In this document: positions 11,065 to 21,612 of the stretch, piece after piece | Numbering within the stretch: the first letter of the stretch is position 1 | Layout: the number at the start of each line of letters is the position of its first letter | Origin: Siphonodentalium dalli | Taxonomy: Eukaryota > Mollusca > Scaphopoda > Gadilida > Siphonodentaliidae | Length of the DNA: 64,000 bases | Direction: 5' to 3' | Assembly: GCA_032622095.1 (NCBI GenBank) | Contig: CP136069.1 | Location: forward strand, 84,838,958 to 84,902,957 | Notes under the pieces: model-generated | Seen by the model: only the letters and a program-made list of their open reading frames with translations | Database searches by the model: none | What the model was told of the DNA's origin: nothing | Program-made: the position numbers and the translations under genes

Positions 11065-11321
11065 TATATATATATATAAAATATGTGGAATAATACCTGG
11101 GAAAAAAAAGGTTCCACCATCCTTTCATTGTGTATGTTGATTTGCTAATTGGGCATTTTGTAAATAAAGATTCTATCTAACTATCCTTATTACTAAAGAT
11201 TTCTACCTGTCACGATTTCCAAATAAACTGACATATATGTCTTACTGCAGTATAGCAGCTCGATAAACATGCACTGAGTTAAATACACCACACACCTTAT
11301 ATAGGTAATTAAAAATCTCAC

Positions 11322-11555
11322 CTGAACAGCACCGGCCCAACATAGCCACATTAAAACCCACTTAGCATTCCGAAACCGCTGGCAGCAGGAGGGTGCAAAC
11401 GGTCCCCAGCCACACTGATGGTACTTATCATCTTCCGTAGAAGTTTTGGTCACATAGGTCTGAGCTGGTGGTGAGATATCACCATTTTTTGGCCTCTCCA
11501 CATCACCGTTCTCCATGGCTGTGTATTCGCCAGTGAGTGTTTTTAGTTTTGTCAT
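11322..11555 (-). CDS. SLCO/OATP organic anion transporter, first coding exon
   Basis: Encodes 78 residues from the ATG at 11555 to a glutamine codon followed directly by GTGAGA, a consensus splice donor, leaving a phase-0 intron. The cytoplasmic N terminus is acidic and polar; from residue 44 it reads DKYHQCGWG, then APSCCQRF and RNAKWVLMWLCWAG. This Cys-Gly-Trp-Gly plus AKW-hydrophobic pattern is the known lead-in to transmembrane helix 1 of OATP transporters, sodium-independent carriers of bile salts, steroid conjugates and other organic anions at the plasma membrane. The open frame past the donor (VRFLITYI) is intron. Later exons should lie at lower coordinates, but none was recognised before the window edge. 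The exact paralogue cannot be assigned. Confidence 0.8.
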
Positions 11556-11677
11556 GATCAATGAATGAGGGCTATGCTATATTGCTTTATTGATGTTCAC
11601 TGATGTATGAGTAGTAGATCAGGTGTGAATTATCCTGTGCATTTCATTTCACCTTGATCTTCCAGTCCCATTACTAC
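11556..11677 (-). other. probable 5' UTR of the SLCO gene, with candidate splice acceptor
   Basis: On the minus strand an AT-rich tract ends in TATATATTTACAG just before 11677, a possible acceptor for a non-coding upstream exon. Within the proposed UTR a short upstream reading frame begins ATGGGACTGGAAGATC and stops after about 13 codons. Promoter and transcription start are not identifiable. Confidence 0.35.
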
Positions 11678-11878
11678 CTGTAAATATATAAATTTGGTTG
11701 AGGTCATAATTTGTCCATAATAATGTCATGTTGATAATTTTTTTTATCACTTTTCTGCTATTATATATAATTATATTGTCACTCGAACTACTGAATTTAA
11801 GGTTAATTAACTTTAGTATGCTTATTATTAAATACATGCTGAGACATACCTGCTGACCTACTTGACCAGTTGGATGTA

Positions 11879-12078
11879 CAGTAATGCCCTAAATAATCGA
11901 CTCCTTAACCACAGCAGAGTTATGGGTAACTTTTCAGGATTTAGTCGGAAATATGGCCTGAGAGCTTTCCGGGGAGAGCTTTCCGATGAATGGCAACAAG
12001 CCATATTTCCGACTAAATCCTGAAAAGTTACCCATAATTCTGCTGTGGTTAAGGAGTCGATTATTTAGGGCATTAATG
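11879..12078. mobile_element. TA-flanked palindromic MITE family H (CAGTAATGCCC), full length
   Basis: About 200 bp, almost a perfect inverted repeat from CAGTAATGCCCTAAATAATC to its complement, with a short loop near GAGAGCTTTCCGGGGAGAGC. It is flanked on both sides by TA. TA target plus CAGT...ACTG ends suggest mobilisation by a Tc1/mariner or pogo-type transposase. Confidence 0.85.
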
Positions 12079-12184
12079 TACGTGTCCTACCAAACAGAAA
12101 ATAAATAGCCTCCTTCCTAACTAGCTTTCAATCAATACTGGTGAGATTTAAATGCTAATTAAATCCCAATTGGCAAAGCTTGGT

Positions 12185-12430
12185 TTAACCTTTTCATGAT
12201 AGGAGCCTTGCTGGTGCAGCGTTAAAGATCCTGTGCCAGTGCATTCTCTTATATATGTGAGTCTCCCGTATGGAGAATGCGCTGGCTTACAAGGTCAAGG
12301 TACATATTGTTAGGCCAATGCATTCTCTAATATATGCCAGGCTCCATATGGGAGAGTCAAATATATAAGAGAATGCATTGGCACAGGGTTTTCGTAAAAT
12401 TTCAGGAAGCTCCAGTAGTGGAAGGGTTTA
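12185..12430. mobile_element. TTAA MITE family A (double hairpin), near full length
   Basis: Starts TTAACCTTTTCATGATAGG and contains two successive hairpins built on TGCATTCTCTTATATATG and its complement. They are separated by the conserved linker TTACAAGGTCAAGGTA...ATTGTTAGG. It ends AGTGGAAGGG followed by TTTA instead of TTAA. The first hairpin has lost part of one arm. Confidence 0.82.
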
Positions 12431-12557
12431 TAACAGGGTCATTAACTCAATATTACATGTACTGTACAGTTGTAATTTACAACATACAGATAGGTATTAT
12501 GAACATCAATATATATGGAGTTTCTATAGTAATGGAGCCTAGCTGTTCAACTGGTAC

Positions 12558-12989
12558 CAGCTAGGCCTGAGAATAAGGTGCCGGTCATTTTCAAAATGAG
12601 GTCCCCAGAGGGTGAATTTAGTGACGCTATCCACTGGGGACCTCATTCTGCTCAGGCCTCATCTTCTCTGGAAAGTTTCTTTATTATCAAATTTCAATAG
12701 AAACTTCTTCACATAGATTCTATTTCTTTTTTAGTTTAGTTTCTCTATATCCCCAAATTGGCAGGTGACACATTGCATAATCAAGGTTCCCAATGGGTGT
12801 ACATCATAATATTCACCATTTGGGAATCTCAATTTGAGTTCATGTCTCCCATAGCAGATGAGGCCGAGCAGAATGAGGTCCCCAAAGGGTGAATTTGGAA
12901 ATGCTAGCCTGCTATGTGGGATATCGTCACTAAATTCATCTTCTGGGGACCTCATTCTGCAAATGACAGCCACCTTATTCTCAAGCCTG
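12558..12989. mobile_element. hAT-like MITE family G, full length with 8-bp duplication
   Basis: 432 bp flanked by ACTGGTAC at 12550-12557 and 12990-12997. Terminal repeats read CAGCTAGGCCTGAGAATAAG and, complemented, CAGGCTTGAGAATAAGG. Each end carries a subterminal palindrome, GAATGAGGTCCCCAGAGGGT...ACCCTCTGGGGACCTCATTC. Eight-bp duplication with CA...TG ends fits hAT-type integration. Non-coding. Confidence 0.85.
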
Positions 12990-13140
12990 ACTGGTACTGC
13001 TATATGGGTTGTTAATAATTTAGTCCTGATGTGGTAGAATGAGAACCGTTACAGTTTGCCTTTATACATTGTTATTTTCATATTTGTTGAAGAAAAATAC
13101 TTGGACTTTCTGTTAAGCGCATCATTTTGTTCTACCAGCA

Positions 13141-13175
13141 TCAGAATTCATAATTCTGCAGCCCCCCCCCCCCAC
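13141..13175. repeat. poly-C tract
   Basis: A run of twelve or more C following GCAG near 13161; simple sequence with no other content. Confidence 0.6.
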
Positions 13176-13254
13176 AACTTCCCTCCCTAACATCACATCC
13201 TTTATAATCTGAACACTTGAGCATGGGCCAACATTGATGGCAAGTTCTATAAAC

Positions 13255-13840
13255 ATCAAGTCAGTGGTTATGGCTATCAAAAGACTGCAACAATGACTAT
13301 TGGCTTGCCAATTCACAAGTAAACATTAACCCTTCCATGACTGAAGCTTCCTGAAAGTTTATGAAAACCCTGTGCCAATGCATTCTCTATATATGTGAGT
13401 CTCCCGTAGGGAACCTCGCATATATAAGAGAATACAATGGCCTAACAATATTTACCTTGACCTTGTAAGCCAGTACATTCTCTAATTTATGTGACGCTCC
13501 CTGTTTCCTTGTGCTATGCATTGCTTTCATGTTCAAATGGGAAGATTCTCTCATCAATATAGGTAATATAAGTCCTCAAAGGGAACGATAACGGTTATGG
13601 CTTTCAAAAGACTGAAACAACAATTAGTGGCTCGCCAATTCGCAAGTAAATTGTTTGTGAATTTTTGTATATCTACACCGAAACATTACGCAATCATAAT
13701 AATAAGCATATCTACATAATGCAAACATTAAGTTTCCTTTTGCTACGCATTGCTTTCATGTTCAAATGGGAAAATTCTCTCATCTACATAGGTAATATAA
13801 GTGCTCAAATGCTAATGACAGTTGAATTATCTGGAAAGAC
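13255..13840. repeat. partial direct repeats, one split by a MITE
   Basis: A block with GTTATGGCT(A/T)TCAAAAGACTG and GCCAATTC.CAAGTAAA occurs near 13265 and 13593. A second block with TGCTTTCATGTTCAAATGGG occurs near 13524 and 13757. The first copy is interrupted at AAGTAAACATTAA by the family-A MITE; the other copy reads AAGTAAATTG without an insertion. Confidence 0.7.
13326..13503. mobile_element. TTAA MITE family A, right side truncated
   Basis: TTAACCCTTCCATGACTG starts the element. The first hairpin and linker are present, but sequence stops inside the second hairpin at GACGCTCCCTG. The right terminus and its TTAA are missing. Confidence 0.75.
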
Positions 13841-14339
13841 TTAAAGCAAGCCCTTAATTTAGTCAGAAAGGACTACCAGTTATAAATAAAATATTATATC
13901 AACAAGACAGTCAATGACTGTGGGGTCACCCACCAGACTGTTAAGACTGATAAGACTGGGACTCTGGAGGCCACAACAGTCAGAACTTTTCATAATCACT
14001 TTAAAAGAAGTAGATCTAAACAGGATATGTGGCTAGAGAGGCTTCATGTATGTAGATCGTAGAATATTCACCTTGAAATTACCAACTGTACACTACTGAT
14101 CACCCCCTCCTCCAGCTCAACAAGTCCCATCCCGACCAGGCTCCAGGCTCCCAAGTCTTAGGTTGGAATTTCACAACCGACATCTCAAACTTTCTCAATT
14201 GTTGGAAATTTCCAATCTCACAACCTCCTTTTTATAAAACCATTTAGACATGTTTGAAGCCCAATTATCCATGGACCCAAAACACCATACATGTATGTCA
14301 GATTAATCAGTCAGGTAGTTCCAAGGTAGATGTTTTAAT
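13841..14339. other. non-coding, nothing recognised
   Basis: AT-rich single-copy-looking sequence without a credible reading frame or repeat family. Confidence 0.4.
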
Positions 14340-15400
14340 GAATTTGGTATTTCAATGATTTTATTAGACACAAAAGTGTAAACTCCCCATAGCCCCGTCA
14401 TTTCTTAACAGGTTGACCTCATGTTACCAAATCTGAATCTCAGTCACTGAAGGATCCTCCATACTATATGTAAGCTAAATAGTCCAACCTCTCTTGAGAA
14501 GACATTTTAAGAATTACTATAGAGACATGAATTGCAGACAAACAAGAACATTCCATGCTAAATAAGCCAACTATAGTTCTTGGCTCTTGCAAACATATTT
14601 TAAGAATTACTATGTGGTGAAATAGTTATGTCTCTGGCTCTGCCCTTATTCGACTTTGTGATTCCATTTTCACAAATCTGTCACCCAAGGTAATTTCATA
14701 CCAAATATAAGCAAAATAGGCCATTTAATTCTTGCATAGAAGACATATCATGAATTACTACATGGAGAGAAAGATTAATGTAGCTGGCCTTGCACCTACT
14801 TGACCTGGTGACCCTGATTGAACAAATCTGAATCACACATCACCAAAGGAGCCTCAATATTAAATATGAGCTAAATAGAGCTCGTGGTTCTTTCAAAGAA
14901 CACTTTTCAAGTTTGCCAAATATGTTCTAGTGAAGTGGTGGATATGGGAGTGTTAAATGTCCTGTTGAGAGATTTGAACAATACATAATATAGATTGTTG
15001 TTGTAATTGGGAATTAATGACTTCTAGAAGATCTCCAGGGAATGTTTATAAAAATGTCAGATTTCACTCGACATGTGTAGGCATCTGAACCCCAGTCACC
15101 CAAGGATCCTTCATACCATATATGAACCCATTTGGCCTGATAGTATTTGAGAAGATGATTAAAAGAATTACTATGGAGGGAAAGAGTTATGGCCCTGGCT
15201 TCGCAACTATTTGACCCAGTGACCTCATTTGAACAAATCTGAATGTGAGTCACCTAGGGAACATCCACACCAAATATGAACCCATTCGGTCTTATGGTTC
15301 CAGGAGAAGATGTTTAAAGAATTGTTGACAGATGGACGGACGACGGACGAGGAGTGATGACTATAGCTCCACCGGAGACTTCGTCTCAGGTGAGCTAATA
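14340..15400. repeat. degenerate tandem repeat array ending in GACGGACGACGGACG
   Basis: Recurring phrases AGAATTACTAT (about 14511, 14602, 14752, 15168), ACCAAATAT(A/G)A and TTTGA.C..GTGACC define degenerate units. The array ends in a GATGGACGGACGACGGACGA run and CACCGGAGACTTCGTCTCAG. Arrays of this style are familiar from molluscan and brachiopod genomes. Confidence 0.6.
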
Positions 15401-15452
15401 AAAGTTAGATAATAGGCTTCATGTGGAACCTTACCTGCTGTGTAATTAGTAC

Positions 15453-15865
15453 AAAGACTGAGTTTAGTGTGTCTGTCATTTGCAGAATGAGATCCCCAGA
15501 GGGTGAATTTAATGATGTTATCCCGCTAGCATCACCAAATTCACCCTCAGGGGACCTCATTCTGCATGGTCTCATCTGCTATGGGAGACTCCCAAATGGT
15601 GAATATTGTGATGTACACCCATGGGAACCTCGATTATGCATTTTATGACCTGCAAATTAGAGGATATAGAAAGGGAAGGGAAAAAGTAACTAAAAATAAT
15701 GTTGATATGAGACTATAGATACTTCCCAGAAGATGAAGCCTCAGCAGAATGAGGTTCCCAGTGGGTAAATTTGTTGATGCTAGCCCGCTATGTGGGATAG
15801 CATCACTAAATTCACCCTCTGGGGACCTCATTCTGCAAATGACAGACACACTAAACTCAGGCTTG
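15453..15865. mobile_element. hAT-like MITE family G, full length with 8-bp duplication
   Basis: 413 bp flanked by ATTAGTAC at 15445-15452 and 15866-15873. The left terminus reads AAAGACTGAGTTTAGTGTG, with the expected initial C changed to A. The right terminus is CACACTAAACTCAGGCTTG. Both subterminal palindromes are present. Confidence 0.85.
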
Positions 15866-15873
15866 ATTAGTAC

Positions 15874-16407
15874 CTGTCATATACTAACCAAGACAGCCAG
15901 GAAACCAAACAAGAGAATGATGAAAAACATTGGACTCATGAGAGCATACTGTTACAAAGAAATTCATACTGCAATTACCGTTAGTATGGAACCGTAGATA
16001 GTGTGATGATTATGTCATTAAAATTTACATTTTTGTCAGACATGAGCAATGTAAGCAAACAAGCCATAGGTAAATTAGTTGTGCATCAGTGAAAACTTGA
16101 TTGTGGATTTTGGCAAAAATATACATAAGCTCGGTAAGTGGGAAATGTAAATGAAGCAACCGAATGAGGCCACCCATGGAGGTCTGATACAGAGTGACTG
16201 ACTGTGAATATTCATACCGTGATTACAGGTTAACAACATAAACTGGATATAAAAGGGTACTTGAATTAAGGTGGCGCGAAGGTCACCATTTCTGAACCCT
16301 TGCAGAAATAGACAGAACGTTCCACACAGGCTTGTGAATGTGGTAATTACCGGTAAGCCATATTGCAGAAGTTTGTTGTGGTGCAACTCACCAAGAGCTG
16401 TTTAATA
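15874..16407. other. non-coding, nothing recognised
   Basis: No credible coding or repeat structure between the flanking MITEs. Confidence 0.4.
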
Positions 16408-16561
16408 CAGTAATATCCTAAGTAATCGACCTCCTAACCACAGCAGAATTATGACTGAGGGCTTTCCAATGAATGGCAACAAGCCATATTTCTGACTAAA
16501 TCCTGAAAAGTTACCCATAATTCTGCTGTGGTTAAGAGGTCGATTACTTAGGGCATTACTG
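16408..16561. mobile_element. TA-flanked palindromic MITE family H, internally shortened
   Basis: Starts CAGTAATATCCTAAGTAATC after TA and ends GGGCATTACTG before TA. The left arm lacks the GGGTAACTTTTCAGGATTTA block that the right arm keeps, making it 154 bp. Confidence 0.82.
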
Positions 16562-16563
16562 TA

Positions 16564-17000
16564 GGCATGACTTGTAATTTGCGGCACAGCAAACTATTCA
16601 GACACAATTTAGCTCATTCGCATGCCATTGTGGTTCTGTATTTATAACATAGTCAACATTCTTTGGTATCAAGGAATATATTTTGGCAGCCGGAAATATG
16701 TAAGACATGATGTCAAAGAGTTGCATTTGAAGTAATCTTTGTTTCTAGTGCAGAGTATGATTATATTTCGATATTGAAAGAGCATATTGTTCATGAACCA
16801 AATCCTCTACAATTAACAGATCATGCAGCCAGATTGTTGTGATATTCATTTAGCTTTCATGCAACTACAGATGATATTTTTTAAATATTTTAGTGTCACC
16901 GGGGACCTCATTCTGCAAATGTCCAGCACCATATTTTCAGATCTATTCCAATTGTGATGAACTCAGGTTTCTGAGAGGGTGAAAAACATGTGAGGCCATC
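16564..17000. other. non-coding with a short family-G fragment
   Basis: About 16898-16945 holds ACCTCATTCTGCAAATGTCC followed by AGCACCATATTTTCAG, one end of a family-G element of the sub-type also seen at 35.2-35.6 kb. The rest shows no recognisable feature. Confidence 0.5.
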
Positions 17001-17366
17001 TTAAACCTTTCTTTACGAAATAGATTGTCCCTTCAGTTATTAAAGTTTACATCGGAATGATCTCTTATATATCTAGATGGATGTTCAGAAAATAAAAACA
17101 GACAAATGACAGATAACACAAGTGGAGAAGGATTCCTATTTAGTTGGTGGGAATGTACAGAACTTATTATTTAACCCTTTCAGTGCCAAGTCCGATTTTT
17201 GTATCAACCCATATTTCCTTGATCATTTTTTAAATTTATTGATTATAATAATGTGATACATACAATGTATCACATTATTATAATCAATAAATTTGAAAAA
17301 TGATCAAGAAAATAGGGGTTGATACAAAAATTGGACTTAGCACTGAAAGGATTAAACATTTCCTAA
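17001..17366. mobile_element. TTAA MITE family D, host of a nested family-B insertion
   Basis: Starts TTAAACCTTTCTTTACG and continues with GTTTACATCGGAATGATC and a GGAATGTACAGAACTTATTA hairpin arm. Its other arm resumes after the nested element at ACATTTCCTAAAGG. The right end beyond that is lost. Confidence 0.65.
17171..17355. mobile_element. TTAA MITE family B, nested, full length
   Basis: TTAA at 17171-17174 and 17352-17355 bound a fold-back element starting CCCTTTCAGTGCCAAGTCCG. Removing it with one TTAA leaves AACTTATTATTTAAACATTT, which matches the uninterrupted family-D sequence near 44800 (AACTTATTATTTGAACATTT). The 4-bp TTAA target duplication is therefore directly supported. Confidence 0.88.
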
Positions 17367-18480
17367 AGGCCCCCGTTCACTTGAGAAATCGAGCTTAGCA
17401 CTATTACTCGTGAGCCCGATTGTTCAAATCTGTGGCGGCTGATCTTGCTGAGCAATCGAACTCGCGAGCAATCGGACTCGCATATCAAGCATGTTTGATA
17501 TTGATAAGTGTGCAGGGTATGTGAGTCAGATCTCAGCAAAGCAGAACGGAAATGTGTGTTTTTACAACCAGTTTGTGTTAACAACATTTTTCTCATTCAA
17601 ATGGCGATGTCTGTACAACTAAATCTGGAATAAACCAAGAATATAATCTGGAATAAACCAAGAATATACCATTCAGTTCGGAATGTGACTGATATTTAGG
17701 CCACTGTTTTGAATATCTGTATTATCACCGAAGCAGTTAATGAAGGCATAAAAATTGGACCCTCCCCATTATTGAAATAGACCTGTCATGTTGGGTGGGT
17801 ACAATGGGGAGGAGGGCAGGTTTAACTCTTTCTAAGCTGTCTGGAATCAAATATAGTCATAGAGTGCTCAGAGCCAAATTGCTCAAATCTGCGGGGAACA
17901 CGACTCGCAAGCAATCGGGCTCACAAGTCAGGTTAAAAGGTGGATTTCGTGTATTGCTGACAAAGTTTCTTAGTGGAATGAGCCACCAACGGTGTTAAAT
18001 TAGGCTTCATGAAAACATGTTGTTGTAACTGCATGAGATGGAACAAAATGATCTTTAATTAACTACGACTGCCGACGATCGTGTTGTAAAGTGCATTTTG
18101 CAGCAAGTTCAATGCTCACAGATATCCGAGACTGAGATTGGACAAGCTGAATAAATATTATTTCTATAAAATAATAAAAACTTGTTTGAGAAGCATTCTG
18201 ATCATAGATCAAATTAAATGTATTCGAGGAGTTTTGAAAAATCATGGGTTAAAGTGATGTGGAACACTCCACTGGTACCGGGATGATCGAATTGGAATAG
18301 AGAATAATTACTAGTGTGTGCAAAGCAGTTATTGTCAATAGTTGGAAATTGGCAGCATACAAAGTCAGCCTTACATGCAGTGACTCACATTGCCAGAATC
18401 ATTACCATTTGTTTATCAACAATTTTTCAAAAAAGTTTAATATTTAATAGTTGAATGCTGCATTCTTCCAGTGGCCATGT
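17367..18480. other. non-coding; inverted GAGCCCGATTG-type motifs
   Basis: Short motifs such as CTCGTGAGCCCGATTG, AGCAATCGGACTCG and CAAGCAATCGGGCTC recur on both strands at 17.4 and 17.9 kb. ATAATCTGGAATAAACCAAG is tandemly repeated near 17619-17670. No gene recognised. Confidence 0.4.
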
Positions 18481-18915
18481 TGCCTGAGAATATGGTTTAT
18501 TAGGACATTTGCAGAATGAGGTACCCAGAGGGTGAATTTAGTGACGCTACCCCACACAGCGGGCTAGCATCACTAATTTCATCCTCTTGGTACCTCATTC
18601 TGCTCAGGCCTCATCTTCTCTGGTAAGTATCTTTATTATAAAATGAACAAGTTTTTTTTAGTTTCTTTAACTTTCTTATCTTTTTGAGTTTAGTTTCTCT
18701 ATACATTGTATCCCCAAATTAGCAGACTCCCTGCATAATCGAGATTCCCAATTGGGTGCTCATCACAATATTCACCATCTGGGAACTTAAATCTGAGTTT
18801 AGGTCTCCCGTTGCAGAATGAGGTCCTCAGAGGATAAATTTGGTGATGCTAGCCCACTGTGCGGGGTATCGTCACTAAATTCACCCTCTGGAGACCTCAT
18901 TCTGCTAATGTCGGG
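18481..18915. mobile_element. hAT-like MITE family G, ends degraded
   Basis: Begins TTGCCTGAGAATATGG and carries both subterminal palindromes (GAATGAGGTACCCAGAGGGT and GAATGAGGTCCTCAGAGGAT with complements). The right terminal repeat and target duplication cannot be seen. Confidence 0.7.
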
Positions 18916-19004
18916 TACTCACTGTGCTGGGTACTCACTTATCAGATTGACTGAAATAATTAAGCATATGATATATCTCGAACAGGAAAGGAATTTGTAG
19001 GTCC

Positions 19005-19267
19005 TTAACACTTTAATGTCTGGAGCTTCATGTAAATTTGGGAAAACCCTGTGCCAATGCATTCTTTTATATATGTGAGTCCCCCATAGGCCGCCTCAAA
19101 TATATAAGAGAATGCATTGGCCTAACAATATTTACATTGATCTTGTAAGCCAGTGCATTCTCTTACATATTCAAGGCTCCCTATGGGAGATTCACATATA
19201 TAAGAGAATGCGTTGGGGCAGGATCTTTAATGCTGCACCAGGGCAGCTCCCATCATGAAAGGGTTAA
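19005..19267. mobile_element. TTAA MITE family A, full length
   Basis: TTAA at both ends (19005-19008, 19264-19267). Left end is CACTTTAATGTCTGGAGC and right end GCTCCCATCATGAAAGGG. Two complete hairpins flank the linker CCTAACAATATTTACATTGA. This is the reverse orientation of the copy at 20350. Confidence 0.88.
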
Positions 19268-19604
19268 ATTAAAAAAAAAATGTATTAGTGAATTGTGAAA
19301 TTTTGCTGTTTCCGTATGAATGACATACCTCAACGTTGGAATGTGCAAAAAATATACCCACAAACTCGACCTGGTACAAGGAGCATAAAAAGATTAATTG
19401 CTTGTAATTCCAGTAAATCACATTCGATTGTTTCACTGATTGGATGTTCTATAGATGAAGCACATGATTTTCTCATGGAAAAAGGTTGATACTCATTATT
19501 TTTATTACTGGCAGGTCCACTTTGATTAGTCTATTTCTCTGTTTGTTTTAATAATAGATCACTTATTTCAAAACCAGCTGTTTTTTTTAACTTATGAATC
19601 TTTT
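19268..19604. other. non-coding; one weak 64-residue frame
   Basis: A frame at 19295-19489 (+) encodes a basic peptide (TRPGTRSIKRLIACNSSKS) that I do not recognise. No supporting splice sites of quality; treated as chance. Confidence 0.3.
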
Positions 19605-19742
19605 CCCCACCAATAAATATGAATCCTTCTGCCTGCTTATGCACTTGTATTTCCTGAACATCCCTTCTGATGAATAACAGACCATTCCAATGTATACTTT
19701 TATAACTGAATTGGAGAATCCATTCAGTAAAGAAAGAGTTAA
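19605..19742. mobile_element. TTAA MITE family D, right-end fragment
   Basis: Contains AATAAATATGAATCCTTCTG, ATTCCAATGTATACTTTTAT and GAATCCATTCAGTAAAGAAA, closing with TTAA at 19739-19742. It matches the right half of the copy at 41419-41654. Confidence 0.65.
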
Positions 19743-20349
19743 ATATGAGAACAATGAATGAATTGACTGATGATGAGCATTGTAAAAACTGTATCGCTGA
19801 AAACTTGACAGGTTATAATCATCAGGAAAAGCTGTCCAAATTATGACAGATAACTTTACAGTTTTCACTATATTCATGTCCCATGTACCCCATATAATAT
19901 ATTAAAAGGTACTAGATAAACCATCACCTCTCAATGAAGAATGTCTTTAAAGCAATAATATATGGATGGAGGTCAAAACACTCATCCTTACATGCCAAAG
20001 GTTGATCTCTTTATTACCTCAGTAAAATAATTTATTACACGCCAGTGTTCCTGAAAAACAAACTGATCCTCTGTCTCAGTTCATGTGATAAATTTTAAGC
20101 CATTCCACTCACGTGGAATAGAACCACTTTGACGTCACACAATGTAAATGACTTTGGGAGACTTGACAATGAAACCGGAACTTCAAACAAAAGCATTTTC
20201 ACATATAACAAGATAAGAAAATACCATGAAACAAATCTTAAGATAACATCAGTTGGAAGTTGTTGTGTAATAAACAGGCTATTGTAGTTTGATTTATGTG
20301 TTTTACCAGGATCTGCCTGTCTGTGAACACCAAATGGAATTTAAATGTT
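19743..20349. other. non-coding, nothing recognised
   Basis: AT-rich, no credible reading frames or recognisable repeats. Confidence 0.4.
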
Positions 20350-20605
20350 TTAACTGTTTCATGATGTGTTGGCACAGCATTATCGATCATGTGCCAGTGC
20401 ATTCTCTTATATATGTCAGTCTCTCATAGAGAGCCTCACATATATAAGAGAATGCACTGGCTTACAAGGTCAAGGTAAATATTGTTAGGCCAATGTATTC
20501 TCTTATATGTGCAAGGCTCACTATGGGAGACTCGCATATATAAGAGAATGCATTGGCACAGGTTTTTCGCAAAATTTCACAAAGCTCCATTCATGGAAGG
20601 GTTAA
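20350..20605. mobile_element. TTAA MITE family A, full length
   Basis: TTAA at 20350-20353 and 20602-20605. Ends are CTGTTTCATGATG and CATTCATGGAAGG. Two hairpins, first around TCTCTCATAGAGAG and second around CTCACTATGGGAG, are joined by TTACAAGGTCAAGGTAAATA. Confidence 0.88.
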
Positions 20606-20817
20606 AGAGGAGATAGTGGTGAGGGGATCTAAAAATCGTCCATTAATATTTCTTGCCTCCATTTTACACAACTTACTGTATGAGGGCCGGAATAGATAAG
20701 CCCCGGGCACTGCCCTCAACTGACACTTGTAGAAATTAATGTAATTTTTGGTTTTTATTAACAAACTACATGATATATATGTACATAGAAATGATGACAT
20801 GTTACAGATGAATTCAA

Positions 20818-21612
20818 CACATAGCAGGCTAGCATCACCAAATTCACCCTCTGGGGACCTCATTCTACTTATGCCTTATCTTCTGGGAAGTATTATAGTC
20901 TCAAATTAAAGGTACTCAATCCGATAAAACTCATCTCAATTACTATTTCAATGGCTTCGGGGGGTCAAAAATATTTGATTCGAGTCGAGGAAGTCACCCA
21001 TCAAAGCTCAGATTTGTTAGATATCGATTTTAGAAATCTATTATTTTTCATTATCTGGAATTCTTTCTGGCCCAGTACATAGTCAAAATTGCGTTATTAT
21101 TACCACTTGATTTTAGAGTTATCCATCCTTGTCTGTTTGAATAGAGTTTGGTGTACTCATCTCGAGCAGGTTTCAAAATTGACGGCAATTATTAGTACTC
21201 ATCTCGAGAAATTAACAAATTTCAAAAATCAATATCTAATAACTCTGAGCTTTGTTTGATGGGTTCCTCGACTCGAATCAAATATTTTTTACCCCCAAAG
21301 CCAAAGAAATAGTAATATAGGACCCTCTGATCGGATTGTTGTTGTTGGAATCTGTTGAGATGGGGACCCTCTGTTCGGATTGAGTACCTTTAACATTGTT
21401 TTTAGTTACTTTTTCCCTTCTGTTGAGTCACTATATCCCCTAATTTGCAGAATATAAAATGCATATATGAGGTGACTAATGGGTGAAATTCACCAACATC
21501 AACTGGGGAAATTCAATATGATCCTAGATCTCCCATAGCAGTTGAGGCCTAAGCAGAATGAGGTCTGCAGAGGGTGAATTTGGAGATACTAGCCTAAATT
21601 CAGACTTGATGG
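20818..21612. mobile_element. hAT-like MITE family G, split by a nested TTAA element
   Basis: The left part holds GCTAGCATCACCAAATTCAC and ACCCTCTGGGGACCTCATTC; the right part holds TTTTTAGTTACTTTTTCCC, TATATCCCC and GCAGAATGAGGTCTGCAG. They are contiguous in the unbroken copy at 15453. Outer termini are degraded. Confidence 0.72.
20906..21393. mobile_element. TTAA MITE family E (AGGTACTCAATCCGA ends), nested
   Basis: TTAA at 20906-20909 and 21390-21393. Inverted arms begin AGGTACTCAATCCGAT and include ATATTTGATTCGAGTCGAGG and its complement. The host junction after removal reads TCTCAAATTAACATTG, close to TCTCATATCAACATTA in the reverse complement of the copy at 15453. A GATCGGATT / GTTCGGATTG block near the right end is partly duplicated. 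Confidence 0.85.

Noticed and set aside
19295-19489. 64-codon frame between MITEs
   Set aside because: No family match and poor splice context.
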